A DNA stretch of 12,768 nt, from assembly GCA_023245515.1 (NCBI GenBank), contig JAHFKE010000137.1, positions 1 through 12,768 on the forward strand. Reading direction: 5' to 3'. The translations under genes were made by a program, and so were the position numbers. The DNA is from Candidatus Levyibacteriota bacterium (lineage in GTDB: Bacteria; Patescibacteriota; Microgenomatia; Levybacterales; UBA12049). The notes beneath the pieces are model-generated. The model made no database searches, was not told the DNA's origin, and saw only the letters and a list, made by a program, of their open reading frames with translations. Shown here one piece after another: positions 6,182 to 12,655 of the stretch; positions within the stretch are counted from its first letter, which is position 1, and every line of letters begins with the position of its first letter.

Positions 6182-7054
6182 CTACGTCTTACTTCCAATG
6201 GATGCTTTTAATACTGCTTCTGCTAAATTCTCACTAAAATAGGGTATCATGCTAGTATAGTCCGGACATGAGTTCACTTCAAGAACGACAGTGCCGGTTA
6301 CTGTTTTTAAAAGATCTACTCCCGCATGTCCTAACCCTACAGCTTTCGTTGCATCAAGCACCATCTTACGCTCTTTTTCATCTAAATCAATCGGACGTTG
6401 AATTGCTCCATTTGCAATGTTTGATCTCCACTCATTACCATTTGCTATGCGTTCCGTAACAGCTAAAATTTTTCCACCCGTCACTATCGCACGAATACTC
6501 TTTCCTTTTGCTTCTACAATTTGCGACTGTACTATCAAGGCAGTTGGCCCTTCTACCATAAGTTCAGCATGAGCTTTTTTGAGAGAAGCATCATCTGTTG
6601 CATTGCGTACCCAACGTCCTTGAGCGCCATGTGTCCGTTTTAATACCACCGGATAGCCAACTCTAGAAGCAATTGACAGAACTATATCAATGTCACTTGA
6701 ACAAATTGTTGTAGGCACTTGTGGTATACCTACAAATGACAATCTCTCAGCAGTAGCAGCTTTATCATCAGCTATAAGCACACTATCTACAGGATTTTGA
6801 AAGAAGGCTTTTTGACTCAGCATACGAAACGCTGTTATTGCTGCAGGAAAACCAAAAAGAAGATATGGAGCTAGACTATCAATTGAAACAACGCCATCTT
6901 TATCCTTTACCAGTGCCCCCCTTTGATTATTTAGGCTCACCATAAGAGAGGGCAAATCAATAGGGCGTATTGTTACTGGGAAATGATCACCTATCTCAAT
7001 CAAGCTTTTTGGTACATTCGTTGCGTATGGATTTACTGCTATTCCGAGAGTCAT
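6182..7054 (-). CDS. RimK-like ATP-grasp ligase (second of a pair)
   Basis: This 290-residue enzyme of the ATP-grasp superfamily should couple ATP hydrolysis to joining a carboxylate and an amine through an acyl-phosphate. An N-terminal Rossmann-like domain (1-90) is followed by the ATP-grasp fold: DDK at 96-98, the ATP-binding lysine K139 in YPVVLKRTHGAQGRWV, and the RimK-type stretch KSIRAIVTGGKIL (185-197). Next come NEWRSNIANGA (207-217), D247 in HAGVDLL, and the metal ligands E259 and N261 in VLEVNSCP. The usual acidic residue of the RimK 'G-x-D-x-R' motif is serine (S186) here. The start overlaps the upstream ligase's stop (ATGA); AAGGAG at 7066-7071 is a plausible ribosome-binding site. 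The substrate cannot be read from sequence; glutamate-ligase activity is one family possibility, not shown here. Confidence 0.9.
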   Translation of the reverse strand: MTLGIAVNPYATNVPKSLIEIGDHFPVTIRPIDLPSLMVSLNNQRGALVKDKDGVVSIDSLAPYLLFGFPAAITAFRMLSQKAFFQNPVDSVLIADDKAATAERLSFVGIPQVPTTICSSDIDIVLSIASRVGYPVVLKRTHGAQGRWVRNATDDASLKKAHAELMVEGPTALIVQSQIVEAKGKSIRAIVTGGKILAVTERIANGNEWRSNIANGAIQRPIDLDEKERKMVLDATKAVGLGHAGVDLLKTVTGTVVLEVNSCPDYTSMIPYFSENLAEAVLKASIGSKT

Positions 7055-7944
7055 TTCTTTTTTTTCTCCTTAAGCTTATTTACTGCCATGTCAATTATAG
7101 CTTTTGCTACATTAGCACCTGTGACGGTAGTTATTCCTGCAAAGCCAGCCCAAGCATCAACTTCCAAAACCCGAATTGTTCCATCACTATCTTCAATCAT
7201 ATCAACCCCACCATAGTCTAATTCACATGCTTTTAATGCCGCTACTCCTATTTTGCTTGCAGGATGATTTAACGCCAGTGCCTTCCCCTGTGCTCCTTGA
7301 GCAAGATTTGCTCTGATTTCACCTTTTCTTGCTTGACGCTGCATGATAGCTATACATCTTCCATCAACGACAAAAGCGCGTATATCATGACCTCCGTTAT
7401 TAATGAAAGGTTGTGCTATATAATGCTCTAAAGGAAGTAAGTCAGTGCTAACATCCGTAGGAACAATATAGTCTTTGTAAGATGGAAAAAATTGTATCTT
7501 TTCACCACGAACACCATGAGCGGGTTTAATGATAATTTGCCCACCGCCTAGCATAGAAAAGTCATTATTTCCTGACCGTATAAAACCTAAAGTTGGAACG
7601 ATTGACACACCAGCTCTGAAAAGATCTATGGTAGTAAGTAATTTGTCACGAGAACGGTAGGCAAACTCTGGCGCATTTAACACCACCGTTCCTGTGCTCG
7701 CCCAATAATGTAATGCTGGTAAGATAACACCACTGAAAGGAAATATAGTACGATGAATTATAACAGCGGGATTTACTTCTTGCCCGTCATAGAGCGGATA
7801 GCATTTTTTATCTTCGCAATAAAACTGTATTTTATGTGGTTCCCAGCTAATTAATTCTACATCGAGTTTTCTTGCAGCCTTCTTCATAAGAAGCCAATTC
7901 TGTCCTACAACTTCTGGATAATGTAGTACAACTATAGTGATCAT
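7051..7944 (-). CDS. RimK-like ATP-grasp ligase (first of a pair)
   Basis: This is a second, divergent ATP-grasp ligase of 297 residues. I place the start at the ATG at 7944, because a TATAAT box on this strand (7957-7962) lies between it and the upstream ATG at 8004. The N-terminal domain (1-95) is followed by SRDK at 98-101, lysine K140 in IIIKPAHGVRGEK, a full GHDIRAFVVDGR motif, GEIRANLAQGA, GGVDMIED, and metal ligands E261 and D263 in VLEVDAWAGFAGI. The usual asparagine of the E-x-N motif is aspartate here. The C-terminus is lysine-rich and encoded by an A8 run. It overlaps the next ligase gene by four bases, so the two are made together and may act in sequence or as a heteromer. A divergent amidohydrolase-like gene starts 51 bases away. 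Confidence 0.88.
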   Translation of the reverse strand: MITIVVLHYPEVVGQNWLLMKKAARKLDVELISWEPHKIQFYCEDKKCYPLYDGQEVNPAVIIHRTIFPFSGVILPALHYWASTGTVVLNAPEFAYRSRDKLLTTIDLFRAGVSIVPTLGFIRSGNNDFSMLGGGQIIIKPAHGVRGEKIQFFPSYKDYIVPTDVSTDLLPLEHYIAQPFINNGGHDIRAFVVDGRCIAIMQRQARKGEIRANLAQGAQGKALALNHPASKIGVAALKACELDYGGVDMIEDSDGTIRVLEVDAWAGFAGITTVTGANVAKAIIDMAVNKLKEKKKK

Positions 7945-7956
7945 TTTAATGTTTAG

Positions 7957-7962
7957 ATTATA
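7957..7962 (-). promoter_or_regulatory. -10 box of the ATP-grasp operon
   Basis: The minus strand reads TATAAT at 7962-7957, 12 bases before the ATG at 7944, giving a leader of only about five bases. It decides the start of the first ligase. No strong -35 is visible. The place where a -35 would lie (about 7980-7985) is occupied by the -10 box of the divergent gene. Confidence 0.55.
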
Positions 7963-7982
7963 CACAATCCAATCAGACGATG

Positions 7983-7988
7983 TATAAT
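7983..7988 (+). promoter_or_regulatory. -10 box of the amidohydrolase-like gene
   Basis: TATAAT at 7983-7988 precedes the ATG at 7996 by seven bases, predicting a leaderless mRNA. It is 20 bases from the opposing -10 box of the ligase operon, so the two promoters overlap and RNA polymerase probably cannot occupy both at once. Confidence 0.55.
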
Positions 7989-7995
7989 AAGCTTT

Positions 7996-8658
7996 ATGAT
8001 GCAATTGAGTTCGCTAAAAAATATTTCGCCTATAGAACCTGACATTGAAAAGCGCAATGAAGAATTGCAGCAGCTTTTGAAGCTCTCTGATATTAGAAAG
8101 CAGCGTGAATCAAATCCTCAAGGGTCTTGGGAGCTGGTGAAAGGTAGTCACTTCTTGTTTTCTGCACCGCATGAAGTGAAACACATAAGAGATGGTGAAC
8201 CAAAAATAGCTGAAAAGGGAACTGCTGCGCTCGCAGTTGCTCTTGCAAATTATGTAGGAGGATCAGCGATATGTACTACTGGAGTTCAGCGAGGCGACCC
8301 CAATTGGGATTTAGATACTGCCTATCTTGGTAAGGCTCATGAGCTAGCACAGAACGGTACAATTATTGATCTTCATATGATGAGACCACGCGGTGTGGAA
8401 GTTTGCATAGGGCTAGGCCCAATCCCAAACTTAAGCAACGGACTTTGGAATATTATTATTGAAGAAGCTGTTCTTGCTGGATTGCGAGTGTCAATTAATT
8501 GGCCATTTAGTGCAAATGTCCGTACAGTAACGGCGCAATCGCAAAGAAAAGGATTCAGAGCTATTCAAATAGAGCTGTCGTGGCATTGCTTTAATGCAAG
8601 CCATCCGGCAATGGAAAAAGCATGGAGCGCATTGGCCCGCGCTGCAGTTCGGATGTAA
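7996..8658 (+). CDS. N-formylglutamate amidohydrolase-like protein
   Basis: This 220-residue protein resembles the N-formylglutamate amidohydrolase family (zinc-dependent, carboxypeptidase-like fold), which hydrolyses amide bonds on glutamate-type substrates. The visible landmarks are SAPHEVKH at 56-63 (H59 a likely zinc ligand), E68, GDPNWDLDTAYL at 100-111, IIDLHMM at 123-129 (H127 a likely zinc ligand), and GFRAIQIELSW at 186-196, where E193 matches the family's catalytic glutamate position. The first 50 residues are polar and helical. A second ATG at 7999 is equally possible as start. It is divergent from two ATP-grasp ligases, suggesting a pair of opposing activities: amide formation and amide cleavage. 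The assignment rests on motifs read by eye; a related zinc amidase or peptidase is the main alternative. Confidence 0.62.
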   Translation: MMQLSSLKNISPIEPDIEKRNEELQQLLKLSDIRKQRESNPQGSWELVKGSHFLFSAPHEVKHIRDGEPKIAEKGTAALAVALANYVGGSAICTTGVQRGDPNWDLDTAYLGKAHELAQNGTIIDLHMMRPRGVEVCIGLGPIPNLSNGLWNIIIEEAVLAGLRVSINWPFSANVRTVTAQSQRKGFRAIQIELSWHCFNASHPAMEKAWSALARAAVRM

Positions 8659-8680
8659 ATTGCCAATGGAAAATTTGGGG

Positions 8681-10678
8681 TTACTTCTTCTGTATTATCT
8701 TAATCTGATTTCGGAGCATGATGGCGGTTTCAAAGTCCAGTCTTTCGGCTGCTAGTTTCATCTCTTTGCGTAACTTTTTCAGCACGTCTTCGCGTTCGTC
8801 AGGAAGGAGGACTTCTTTCTTGCTTAGGAGTAAGGTGTTTTGGAGTGTTTGTACTTCTTCTTTTTCCTCCTTCTCTTCAATCAGCTTCGCACGGATTGCT
8901 TTCTGAATCGTCATTGGAGTAATGCCGTGTTTCTCGTTATATTCTAACTGCACCTTGCGTCTTCTTTCGACTTCCTCAATTGCCCCCTCCATGGATTTGG
9001 TCATGTTATCGGCATACATGATGACTTGCGCATCGACATTTCTGGCTGCGCGTCCCATTGTCTGAATGAGTGACGTTTTACTTCTAAGAAATCCTTCTTT
9101 ATCTGCGTCAAGAATTGCTACGAGTGATACTTCGGGGAGATCCAGTCCTTCACGAAGAAGATTGATTCCGACGAGTACATCGTATTCACCTGACCTGAGT
9201 GAATCCAGTACATCCTGTCTTTCAAGAGTTATGATATCGGAATGAAGATAGGCGACTTTTACGCCTTTTTCTTCAAGATAGGTTGTGAGCTCTTCGGACA
9301 TTCTTTTGGTAAGGGTTGTTACGAGGACGCGTTGATTCTTCTCAACCCTCTTCTTTATTTCTTCCATAAGATCGTCAATTTGACCCTTGGTTGGTTTTAC
9401 GACAACGATCGGGTCTACCAGTCCGGTCGGACGGATGAGCTGCTCGATGACGCCTTTTTCTGCTTCCTGCGCAAGTGAAAGTTCATATTCATTTGGCGTT
9501 GCGGAGACATAGACTCTCTGTTTGGTTTTCCTCATGAATTCTTCAAATTTGAGCGGTCTGTTGTCAAGCGCTGAAGGGAGGCGGAATCCATAATCGATCA
9601 GTGTCTTCTTTCTTGCCTGATCACCGTTGTACATACCTCTTATCTGGGGAATGGTGATGTGTGACTCGTCAACGACCAGAAGCCAGTCATCTGAGGCTGC
9701 ATCAAAATAATCGAGAAGTGTATATGGTGGCTGTCCTGGCTTTCTCCCATCAAAATACGTAGAGTAATTTTCGATACCGTTCACATAGCCGAGTTCCTGT
9801 ACCATTTCCAGATCATAGGTCGTTCGCTGTCGTATTCTTTGTGCTTCCAATAACTTTCCTTCTCCTTTTAATTTCTTTTCCTGTATCTCAAGGTCTCGTC
9901 TGATTGCTGCGAAAGCATCGTGATAGGTACGAGGATCCGTCATGTAGTGTTTGGCAGGATAGATAACCGTCGCATCTAGTGGTTTGATGATGTCGCCTGT
10001 GAGGGGCGCGAACTCATATATTTTCGTAATGAATCCATCTACCTCTATTCGTATAGCGTGGTCGATGTAGGCGGGAAAAAGATCAATCGCGTTTCCACGC
10101 ACCCTGAAACTTCCTCTTTTGAACTCATAATCGTTTCTCTTATACTGTAGATCGGTCAATCTGATAAGGATTTCCTGCTGTGAAATTTTGACACCGGTCT
10201 TGAGCTCAAGAACAAATTTACCATATTCTACTGGTGATCCAAGATTGTAAATACATGAGACGGACGCGACGACGATCACGTCTTTACGAGTGAGCAGATT
10301 GGCTGTTGCGGCGAGTCGTAATTTATCAATTTCTTCATTAATTTCAGCCTCCTTCTCGATGTAGGTATCGGATGAGGGCATGTATGCTTCGGGCTGGTAG
10401 TAGTCATAGTACGAGACGAAATAGGAGACCGCGTTATTAGGGAAAAAATCTCGAAATTCTTGATAGAGTTGTCCAGCAAGTGTTTTATTGTGCGAGATGA
10501 CAAGTGTTGGTTTTTGGATATTCTGTATAACATTTGCCATGGTAAATGTCTTACCACTGCCCGTTACACCCAAAAGAACTTGGTTGTTCGCTTTTTGTTC
10601 CAAGTTCTTTGTTAGTTGTGCTATTGCCGCAGGTTGATCCCCCGTAGGTTTGAACTTGGATTGAATATCAAATTTCAT
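8681..10678 (-). CDS. uvrB: Excinuclease ABC subunit B (UvrB)
   Basis: UvrB is the damage-verifying helicase-like subunit of nucleotide excision repair. It is loaded by UvrA and then recruits UvrC for incision. At 665 residues it has full family length. Walker A is GVTGSGKT at 37-44. The DNA-clamping beta-hairpin with its aromatic and acidic residues spans about 91-125 (YDYYQPEAYMPSSDTYIEKE). Walker B is DESH at 337-340, followed by VYVSATP, HSDIITLERQ, GINLLREGLDLPEVSLVAILDADKEGFLRS and QTMGRAARN (helicase motifs V and VI). The C-terminal UVR domain occupies about 628-665. The ATG at 10678 lies eight bases after a TAAAAT box, so the mRNA is probably leaderless. Its 3' end is the source or homologue of three relics further left. 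Confidence 0.98.
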   Translation of the reverse strand: MKFDIQSKFKPTGDQPAAIAQLTKNLEQKANNQVLLGVTGSGKTFTMANVIQNIQKPTLVISHNKTLAGQLYQEFRDFFPNNAVSYFVSYYDYYQPEAYMPSSDTYIEKEAEINEEIDKLRLAATANLLTRKDVIVVASVSCIYNLGSPVEYGKFVLELKTGVKISQQEILIRLTDLQYKRNDYEFKRGSFRVRGNAIDLFPAYIDHAIRIEVDGFITKIYEFAPLTGDIIKPLDATVIYPAKHYMTDPRTYHDAFAAIRRDLEIQEKKLKGEGKLLEAQRIRQRTTYDLEMVQELGYVNGIENYSTYFDGRKPGQPPYTLLDYFDAASDDWLLVVDESHITIPQIRGMYNGDQARKKTLIDYGFRLPSALDNRPLKFEEFMRKTKQRVYVSATPNEYELSLAQEAEKGVIEQLIRPTGLVDPIVVVKPTKGQIDDLMEEIKKRVEKNQRVLVTTLTKRMSEELTTYLEEKGVKVAYLHSDIITLERQDVLDSLRSGEYDVLVGINLLREGLDLPEVSLVAILDADKEGFLRSKTSLIQTMGRAARNVDAQVIMYADNMTKSMEGAIEEVERRRKVQLEYNEKHGITPMTIQKAIRAKLIEEKEEKEEVQTLQNTLLLSKKEVLLPDEREDVLKKLRKEMKLAAERLDFETAIMLRNQIKIIQKK

Positions 10679-10686
10679 ATGAAGCT

Positions 10687-10692
10687 ATTTTA
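10687..10692 (-). promoter_or_regulatory. -10 box of uvrB
   Basis: The minus strand reads TAAAAT at 10692-10687, eight bases before the uvrB ATG, so transcription should start at or one base before the start codon. No LexA-type operator (CTG-N10-CAG or a GAAC/GTTC pair) is apparent, and no strong -35 is seen. Confidence 0.45.
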
Positions 10693-10704
10693 CCACAAAT
10701 TATA

Positions 10705-10710
10705 TATAAT
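10705..10710 (+). promoter_or_regulatory. -10 box of the gene at 10717
   Basis: TATAAT at 10705-10710 is followed six bases later by the ATG at 10717, again a leaderless layout. It is separated from the opposing uvrB -10 by only 12 bases, so the two promoters overlap. Confidence 0.6.
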
Positions 10711-10716
10711 CTCTTT

Positions 10717-11430
10717 ATGGCGCGTAGCGAGGGAGACAATAATGTGAAATATACATTTGGAGAGAGACAGGGATATGGTGCATCTGAAGTTTTTTATGAG
10801 GTGCAAAAAGATGAAGCCCTAGACCTTGTGATTTGTAGAAGGCCAGACGATTTCTTTGTTGCTTGGCCGACCAATGTAACTAATGGTAGATTTTTACAGA
10901 CCTCAAGTGATCTGATAGATCGATTAGATTCTCTTCCAATGCCATCCAGGAAATATGAAGAAGATAATCCTGCAAGAGTAACGGTAGTTGTAAGTGAAGA
11001 GACAGTTATTCATGTCCCCCCAAGCTATACAGGTTTTGGTTTTGATAATTTGGCGATTGGCACAGCAAAGGATACTTTTAGGTTAGATTTTACTAAGACT
11101 GATTGGCCTTTGAGTATTGATGGACTCAGAAAGACCATCAACAAAAAATCCAAAAAGGATAGAGGTTCATTTAAAGACGATGATTTGACGGATACATCAA
11201 GGATATGGGCAAGGATCAACGGACCTCAGGCTAGTTTGTTTTATAACAATACAGAATATCCTCATATATTTTCAGACACACAAGAGCTATCATTTTGGTC
11301 TGATAGGCTACCCAAAGATGAGTTAGTGGATTTATACCAAACAACTGCGACTGATCCTATGCCCATAGATATATTTATAAAGAGAGTAGATTCTACTGTT
11401 GGCGATAGGGAAGTGAAAAGAGATAAGTAA
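10717..11430 (+). CDS. Hypothetical soluble protein, 237 residues
   Basis: I do not recognise this family. The ATG directly follows a TATAAT box and is a confident start. The protein is hydrophilic and probably cytoplasmic, with no signal peptide or membrane segment. The first half looks beta-rich: VKYTFGERQGYGASEVFYEV, LDLVICRRPDDFFVAWP and RVTVVVSEETVIHVPPS. The middle contains DNLAIGTAKDTFRLDFTKT and WPLSIDGLRKTINKKSKKD. The end contains RIWARINGPQASLFYNN, SFWSDRLPKDELVDLYQ and a basic tail. No nucleotide-binding or metal-binding motif is evident. It is divergent from uvrB and shares its control region, but nothing in the sequence ties it to DNA repair. An IS30 element lies 151 bases downstream. 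Confidence 0.78.
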   Translation: MARSEGDNNVKYTFGERQGYGASEVFYEVQKDEALDLVICRRPDDFFVAWPTNVTNGRFLQTSSDLIDRLDSLPMPSRKYEEDNPARVTVVVSEETVIHVPPSYTGFGFDNLAIGTAKDTFRLDFTKTDWPLSIDGLRKTINKKSKKDRGSFKDDDLTDTSRIWARINGPQASLFYNNTEYPHIFSDTQELSFWSDRLPKDELVDLYQTTATDPMPIDIFIKRVDSTVGDREVKRDK

Positions 11431-11431
11431 T

Positions 11432-11567
11432 AGTGTATCAACCAAAATACTCGGGTGTTTTTCAGAACTCTTTCCATTCCAATCTTTGTTATTTACAGCA
11501 AATTCAAGCGTGCCACCCACAACAGCAGCGAAAAAACTAAATAGGATAAATTTTGTTTAAAGCAAAG
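11432..11567 (-). pseudogene. Possible membrane-protein relic left of the IS30 element
   Basis: Read leftward from about 11564, a frame without a start codon gives FILFSFFAAVVGGTLEFAVN followed by NKDWNGKSSEKHPSILVD. This looks like one membrane segment and a polar loop. It begins just after an in-frame TAA and runs into the 3' end of the rightward gene. It may be what remains of a gene broken around the IS30 insertion, but nothing matching continues on the other side of the element, so chance is a fair alternative. Confidence 0.2.
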
Positions 11568-11582
11568 CATGAGGACACATCC

Positions 11583-11607
11583 GTGAGTTCTAAAACGAAT
11601 CCGAACA
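11583..11607 (+). repeat. IS30 left terminal inverted repeat
   Basis: This is the 25-base left end of the element; it differs at four positions from the reverse complement of 12607-12631. Its inner end, CCGAACA, is also the left arm of a palindrome around the transposase -10 box. Confidence 0.85.
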
Positions 11608-11620
11608 GTATAATGTTCGG
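11601..11620 (+). promoter_or_regulatory. Transposase promoter inside a palindrome
   Basis: CCGAACA (11601-11607) and TGTTCGG (11614-11620) form a 7-base inverted repeat that surrounds TATAAT at 11609-11614. The transposase ATG follows at 11623, eight bases after the -10 box, so the mRNA is probably leaderless. Because CCGAACA is also the inner part of the terminal repeat, the transposase could bind here and repress its own promoter; that is inference. Confidence 0.5.
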
Positions 11621-11622
11621 AT

Positions 11623-12624
11623 ATGATCAAGAGACCAAAGATCACAGCAGAAGAGAGGGATGAGATAGCGTATCTTTTGGCAGCAAAAACAAGTTTACGG
11701 GCAATTGCCAAACAACTTGGCAGAAGTGTTTCATCCATCAGTGAGGAGGTTAAACGAAATAGTCCAAACGGGCAGTATGCAGCATTACTTGCACAGGAAT
11801 TGAGTGAACAAAGAAACACTGCCAGTAGGAGAAGTAATCCTCTGAAAAGCCCTACTATCTATGCTTATGTCTGCGAGAAGCTCAGATATGGTTGGAGTCC
11901 TGAACAGATAGCAGGAAGACTCAAGCGGGATAATGGCAACAAGCAGGTACTATGCCATGAAACCATTTATCGTTACATCTACAGCAAAGAAGGGAAAGAA
12001 AAGAATCTCACTGAGTACTTAGTGAGACATCATTATCGAAGAAGGAAATGGCACAGCAGATATCTCTATCGTCGAGGCATTGCCAACAGGACCAGTATTC
12101 GTTTGAGGCCAAAAGAAGTGGAGGGACGAAAGACATTTGGTCATTGGGAAACAGATGTGGTAGAGGGAAGAGCTCATCACAAAGGTATTCAAACACTGCT
12201 TGAAAGAAAGACTAGATTCTTTCAAGCAAAGCTCCTAGAAAGGATAGATTCAGAATATGGGGTCAGGGCACAACGTGACCTCCTCATCAAATTTCCAGGA
12301 CAAGCTAGGAAAACAATAACCATGGATAATGGAAAAGAGAACTACAATCACCAGAAGTTGATAACCTGGTTAGGGATACAAACATATTTTTGTGACCCCT
12401 ACTGCTCTTGGCAGAAAGGAGCAAATGAAAACCATAATGGTGTACTAAGAAGATATATTCCTAAGAAAGCTGACTTAACAGATTTATCTCAAGATGAGCT
12501 GGATGCCATCATGGAAGAAATCAACCAAAGGCCGAGGAAGTGTCTTGGTTATGAGACGCCAGAGGAAGTATTCACAAGAGAGCTTAAATTGCTTACAATA
12601 CAAGAGTGTTCGGATTCACATTAG
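11623..12624 (+). CDS. IS30-family transposase
   Basis: This 333-residue DDE transposase catalyses excision and insertion of the surrounding element. An N-terminal helix-turn-helix (about residues 8-46, ITAEERDEIAYLLA through SISEEVKRN) is followed by the IS30-type WSPEQIAGRL at 91-100 and HETIYRYIY at 112-120. The catalytic triad is visible as D178 in GHWETDVVEG, D235 in TMDNGKEN and E269 in KGANENHNGVLRRYIPK. The C-terminal RPRKCLGYETPEEVF is characteristic of the family. The frame is intact, and the length is slightly under the roughly 340-380 residues common for IS30 enzymes. It is bounded by matching terminal repeats and its stop lies eight bases from the right-hand border. Confidence 0.96.
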   Translation: MIKRPKITAEERDEIAYLLAAKTSLRAIAKQLGRSVSSISEEVKRNSPNGQYAALLAQELSEQRNTASRRSNPLKSPTIYAYVCEKLRYGWSPEQIAGRLKRDNGNKQVLCHETIYRYIYSKEGKEKNLTEYLVRHHYRRRKWHSRYLYRRGIANRTSIRLRPKEVEGRKTFGHWETDVVEGRAHHKGIQTLLERKTRFFQAKLLERIDSEYGVRAQRDLLIKFPGQARKTITMDNGKENYNHQKLITWLGIQTYFCDPYCSWQKGANENHNGVLRRYIPKKADLTDLSQDELDAIMEEINQRPRKCLGYETPEEVFTRELKLLTIQECSDSH

Positions 12625-12631
12625 AATTCAC
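12607..12631 (-). repeat. IS30 right terminal inverted repeat
   Basis: This is the 25-base right end of the element, overlapping the last codons of the transposase gene. It contains TGTTCGGATT and pairs with the left repeat at 21 of 25 positions. Confidence 0.85.
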
Positions 12632-12639
12632 CATCATGA

Positions 12640-12645
12640 TATAAT
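12640..12645 (+). promoter_or_regulatory. -10 box of the gene at 12656
   Basis: TATAAT at 12640-12645 lies 10 bases before the ATG, leaving a leader of about three bases. The IS30 right end is only eight bases upstream, so the original -35 region has been replaced by IS sequence. TTCACA at 12615-12620 in the terminal repeat could serve as a weak substitute with 19-base spacing. Confidence 0.5.
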
Positions 12646-12655
12646 AATAATACTC

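Larger units (their letters stand above)
11582..12632 (+). mobile_element. IS30-family insertion sequence, about 1.05 kb
   Basis: The ends are imperfect inverted repeats, matching at 21 of 25 positions: 11583-11607 on the left, and 12607-12631 on the right read in reverse complement. Both contain GTGA, TTCTAA and AATCCGAACA at the same offsets. A CATC occurs directly outside each end (11578-11581 and 12632-12635), so a 3- or 4-base target duplication (ATC or CATC) is likely and the exact border is uncertain by a base. IS30 elements usually duplicate 2-3 bases. A single transposase gene fills the element, and it appears intact and possibly active. Confidence 0.88.

Noticed and set aside
7051..7053. 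UGA recoding as in Gracilibacteria or Absconditabacteria
   Set aside because: The TGA in the ATGA overlap ends the first ligase exactly where the second begins, and reading through it gives no sensible extension; standard stops fit everywhere.
7945..8004. Upstream ATG at 8004 for the first ATP-grasp ligase
   Set aside because: It would overlap the divergent gene and lie upstream of the TATAAT at 7957-7962; the ATP-grasp N-terminal strand (ITIVVLHY) begins right at the ATG at 7944.
4279..8906. Classical integrase attachment-site duplication in uvrB
   Set aside because: No integrase gene is present, and the repeated segments differ greatly in length (38 to 227 bases) and sequence, unlike short identical att sites; recombination-driven accretion fits better.
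11332..11520. 62-residue leftward frame overlapping the end of the 237-residue gene
   Set aside because: Most of it is antisense to a well-supported gene; only its upstream portion looks protein-like and is listed separately as a weak relic.
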